Origin: Scytolyngbya sp. HA4215-MV1
Lineage (GTDB): Bacteria; Cyanobacteriota; Cyanobacteriia; Leptolyngbyales; Leptolyngbyaceae
DNA: 64,000 nt
Direction: 5' to 3'
Assembly (NCBI GenBank): GCA_019359045.1
Contig: JAHHIA010000006.1
Location: 124,001 to 188,000, forward strand
The first letter of the stretch is position 1; every line of letters starts with the position of its first letter. This document shows, piece by piece, positions 62,052-64,000 of this stretch. Below the pieces are notes generated by a model. The model made no database searches, had not been told where the DNA came from, and saw only the letters and a list, made by a program, of their open reading frames with translations. Both the position numbers and the translations under genes were made by a program.

Positions 62052-62498
62052 TCAAGCTTCAGGCGACTTGCCATGAATGTGGTTCTCACCAATAAAGGCT
62101 GTTCCGCCCTCAACTTTCGTTTGCCACCCCTTCGCATTGCCGGAATTATTCTGCACCATTGAGCTATTGTCCTGAATCTTCCCGGCATTAATTTGCTGCG
62201 CCATCAACCGAATTTCATCAGCAAATTGCGGATCGTCATCCATTGCCACCTGCAAATAGGCAGCAATTTGGTTAATCTGTTCCGGTGTGATTTTGTGGGT
62301 TTGCTCAATAGAGGCTTTGACTTCTTCGATGCGGGGTTTGCCTCGCAGCTTCGTCCAGATGCGTTTGAGCAGGCTTTCCATTTTAGCGATCGCCTCCATC
62401 GTATATTTCTTACCTAGCTCACCCGCACCAGACTCGATGAACTTTTGGAAAGCAACGGTGGCGATCGCGCCAGCGGTCAAAGATACCGGATCAGCCAT
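62052..62498 (-). CDS. Small helical protein with C-terminal amyloid-like motif (candidate Bell-type effector)
   Basis: 148 residues. The N-terminal part (1-50) has hydrophobic/amphipathic helices (LTAGAIATVAFQKFIESGAGEL, AIAKMESLLKRIWTKLRG), then a helical middle (TPEQINQIAAYLQVAM, FADEIRLMAQQI). The C-terminal 35 residues are Asn/Gly/Gln-rich and contain MVQNNSGNAKGWQT (114-127), VEGG and FIGENHIHG (135-143). This motif aligns with residues 50-80 of the STAND NTPase encoded 40 bp downstream. In known bacterial systems a Bell-domain effector carries such a motif at its C-terminus and is triggered by an NLR with the matching motif. The effector role is inferred from this arrangement. Confidence 0.75.
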   Translation of the reverse strand: MADPVSLTAGAIATVAFQKFIESGAGELGKKYTMEAIAKMESLLKRIWTKLRGKPRIEEVKASIEQTHKITPEQINQIAAYLQVAMDDDPQFADEIRLMAQQINAGKIQDNSSMVQNNSGNAKGWQTKVEGGTAFIGENHIHGKSPEA

Positions 62499-62679
62499 GG
62501 GGCAACTCCAGAATTTAGGCTATGTCTTTTCTATCAAAATAATTTTGCCTTGACCCGGAAACTTCATACCGGCACTTGGGCAAAGAACGATCGCCTGTGA
62601 CTGTCATTGAAGCAATGGGGTGATGAAGCGGTTTAGGTTTGCTACTCTGAGGAATAATCCCTGATGAGTCCCTCTCCCG

Positions 62680-62892
62680 ATGCAGTCTGCCAGTTCCCGT
62701 CAGCAAATTTTGGAGGCGATCGCCCAATTGAGCGATCAACAACTTTCTGTTGTGCTCAAATTTATTCAAACTCTCCAACCCAATCCCGCTCCCACCCCTA
62801 CCCAATCCCCCATCGATCCGCTAGCCAACTTCATTGGAGCAAGCCACCACGGCAATCTTGCTCACGCGATCGATGAGACCCTTTATGATTAA
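62680..62892 (+). CDS. VapB-like small antitoxin
   Basis: 70 residues, with helix SSRQQILEAIAQLSDQQLSVVLKFIQTLQ and a Pro-rich linker, ending IGASHHGNLAHAIDETLYD, the toxin-wrapping type of tail seen in small cyanobacterial antitoxins. Its stop overlaps the start of the PIN-domain gene by 8 bp, the usual arrangement of a VapBC-type operon. The DNA-binding family is not clear. It is divergent from the candidate effector gene. Confidence 0.75.
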   Translation: MQSASSRQQILEAIAQLSDQQLSVVLKFIQTLQPNPAPTPTQSPIDPLANFIGASHHGNLAHAIDETLYD

Positions 62893-63313
62893 TGCCGTAT
62901 TCATTGATACTTGGGGTTGGCTGACCTTAAACGATGCTGGTGAACGCAGACATCAAGAAGTCGCTGATTTATATCGCACATTAATTGCCCAAAACACCCT
63001 TTGCTACACCACCTCCTTTGTTTTAGACGAAACATTTACGCTGTTTTTCAAACGCCTCAATTCCTATCAGGCACAGCAGGCAATGCTTCAACTATCTGCT
63101 GCATTCTCCACGAACTCATTTCAATTGATTTACATTGATGAAGTCCGGTTTGCTCAAGCTCAAACGTTGCGGTTAAAGTATCTCGATAAACCTCAAATTT
63201 CGTTTACTGATTTCACCTCAATGGTGGTCATGCAGGAATTCAATCTTCAGCGTGTTCTCACCGAAGATGCTCATTTTGTTCAAGTTGGCATGGGATTTGA
63301 GCGCATCCCTTGA
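62885..63313 (+). CDS. PIN-domain (VapC-like) ribonuclease toxin
   Basis: 142 residues from ATG 62885. Acidic residues of the PIN active site are visible in order: FIDTWGWL near the N-terminus, FVLDETFT, SFTDFTSMVVM and VLTEDAHF. The enzyme would cut RNA and is neutralised by the overlapping upstream antitoxin. The start at 62885 is preferred over 62834 because the family begins at MINAVFIDT and the operon overlap is then 8 bp. Confidence 0.85.
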   Translation: MINAVFIDTWGWLTLNDAGERRHQEVADLYRTLIAQNTLCYTTSFVLDETFTLFFKRLNSYQAQQAMLQLSAAFSTNSFQLIYIDEVRFAQAQTLRLKYLDKPQISFTDFTSMVVMQEFNLQRVLTEDAHFVQVGMGFERIP

Positions 63314-63644
63314 AACAATCCAGATGAAACTCAACCATTGCCACTGAACCCCAGAGGATTTTGATTTGAACCTGCAACGGTTTCATTTGCCACCGCCCCA
63401 TACTGGCTCAAAACCAGACTTGTGCGGTTTCAAGCAGCGATCGTCTCCTATCAAACGAGAAGAGTTCGATCGAAAACCAGAGCCTTCCCACTCAAAACCA
63501 AAACGTTCCCACTTAAAACAAAAACATTCCTGCTAAAAATAAGAACAGTCTCTCGACAAATCGGTAGCGTCTCTCTCCAAACTCGACAGCAGCAACAAAA
63601 TCCTGCTCTCACTACAAACTCACCTGGCATCCCCAACCCCAGAT
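63314..63644. other. Intergenic region with 21-bp degenerate repeats
   Basis: 330 bp between the PIN gene and the convergent gene at the window end. It contains the 21-bp repeats at 63464-63589. The long plus-strand frame from 63422 is basic and repetitive and lacks a start signal, so I do not call it. Confidence 0.5.
63464..63589 (+). repeat. Six degenerate 21-bp tandem repeats
   Basis: Successive 21-base units begin at 63464, 63485, 63506, 63527, 63548 and 63569. The second and third (TTCCCACTCAAAACCAAAACG and neighbour, 63485-63526) are the most alike; outer ones have diverged. On the plus strand they would encode a 7-residue repeat (FPLKTKT). They have no spacer variation of the CRISPR kind. 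Confidence 0.65.
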
Positions 63645-64000
63645 CTATTCGCCCGTCCAGGGCACCTGCACCAGATCAACAAAATCTACCCGACGTTGCC
63701 GATCGAGTTCCTCAATGCGCAGCTTTTCGTTATAGATCTTTTCCTGATAATATTGACCTTCCTCGATCGCCCCCGCCTCCGTTTTTTCCCACAAGCTGAG
63801 AAAGTGCCGACAGCGTTTTTCGCACATCACTCGCTCCATACAAGCAGTTGCCGCGCGAATCGTCAGCGGTGCTCGCATAATGTCCTGCTTCGTCTTTTCA
63901 TCCAGATTAAACAGCGCATAGACCAGTCTCATTTCATTGGGGAAATCCGTACAACGATCTTGCAAACGATCGAGCAAATCCACTTCGGAAACCGCCAATT
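63645..64000 (-). CDS. dnaG: Probable DNA primase C-terminus (partial)
   Basis: The frame is open to the window edge and ends at 63645, so only about the last 118 residues are seen. The helical sequence (DFPNEMRLVYALFNLDEKTKQDIMRAPLTIRAATACMERVMCEKRCRHFLSLWEKT ... YYQEKIYNEKLRIEELDRQRR) resembles the helicase-binding C-terminal region of cyanobacterial DnaG. The catalytic TOPRIM part is outside the window, so the name is tentative. Confidence 0.5.
   Translation of the reverse strand, partial: LAVSEVDLLDRLQDRCTDFPNEMRLVYALFNLDEKTKQDIMRAPLTIRAATACMERVMCEKRCRHFLSLWEKTEAGAIEEGQYYQEKIYNEKLRIEELDRQRRVDFVDLVQVPWTGE

Noticed and set aside
63464-63589. Short tandem repeats, considered as a CRISPR array
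   Set aside because: Units of 21 bp are directly adjacent with no spacers, and there are no cas genes.
63422-63799. 125-codon plus-strand frame
   Set aside because: It is repetitive and basic, has no ribosome binding site and overlaps the better-supported minus-strand gene.

Overview
The window looks like chromosomal DNA of a filamentous, Leptolyngbya/Oscillatoriales-like cyanobacterium. GCGATCGC (HIP1-type) octamers are scattered throughout (for example 1634-1641). The gene content is also typical: a cyanobacteriochrome-type kinase, a ThiD2-ThiE fusion, a truncated KdpD-Usp protein, pentapeptide-repeat proteins, an smc/PRC-barrel pair and an SNF2/SWIM pair. The species is not determined.

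From 1 to about 31.5 kb the DNA is mostly housekeeping and signalling genes. These are a hybrid photoreceptor-like histidine kinase (5' end outside the window), an ECF sigma factor with a cupin anti-sigma, thiE, a secreted beta-helix protein, a GT87-like membrane glycosyltransferase, DAHP synthase, a short KdpD, an M20 amidohydrolase, bioD, a Ser/Thr kinase, YqeY, prs, an HD-domain protein, a dCache histidine kinase, a SET-domain protein and the smc/PRC pair. From 31.6 to 37 kb lie an orphan sulfate-binding protein and a TonB-like/ExbB/ExbD/lipoprotein operon. From 37 to 50 kb there are a DMT permease, a DUF938 methyltransferase, a GAF histidine kinase, an unusual HisKA-EAL protein, an SDR, a GNAT and a large SNF2 helicase. 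From 50.6 to 56.4 kb are an IS5-type element with a frameshifted transposase, SH3 and peptidoglycan-binding/SPOR proteins, tRNA-Arg(UCU), a SWIM protein and a decayed MIP channel.

From about 57.3 to 63.3 kb the window becomes a defence and toxin-antitoxin island. It holds a frameshifted antitoxin, fragments of TPR proteins, DUF4926, a brnT with a nonsense codon beside a chimeric antitoxin, and then an apparently intact minus-strand cluster: a small helical protein (62498-62052), an NB-ARC/TPR STAND NTPase (62011-59654), DUF4160 and DUF2442. The C-terminus of the small protein and residues 50-80 of the STAND protein carry matching glycine/asparagine-rich motifs. That is the arrangement of bacterial amyloid-signalling effector/NLR pairs, and it is the best candidate here for an interesting immune system. 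A VapBC-like pair is divergent to it, and the window ends in what is probably the C-terminus of DNA primase.

Small non-coding mobile repeats are prominent. I see four families (A, B, C, D), several copies with terminal inverted repeats and target-site duplications. They lie in intergenic gaps, including the gaps of the sigma/anti-sigma and TonB-ExbB-ExbD operons and on both sides of bioD. There is no rRNA and no CRISPR array.
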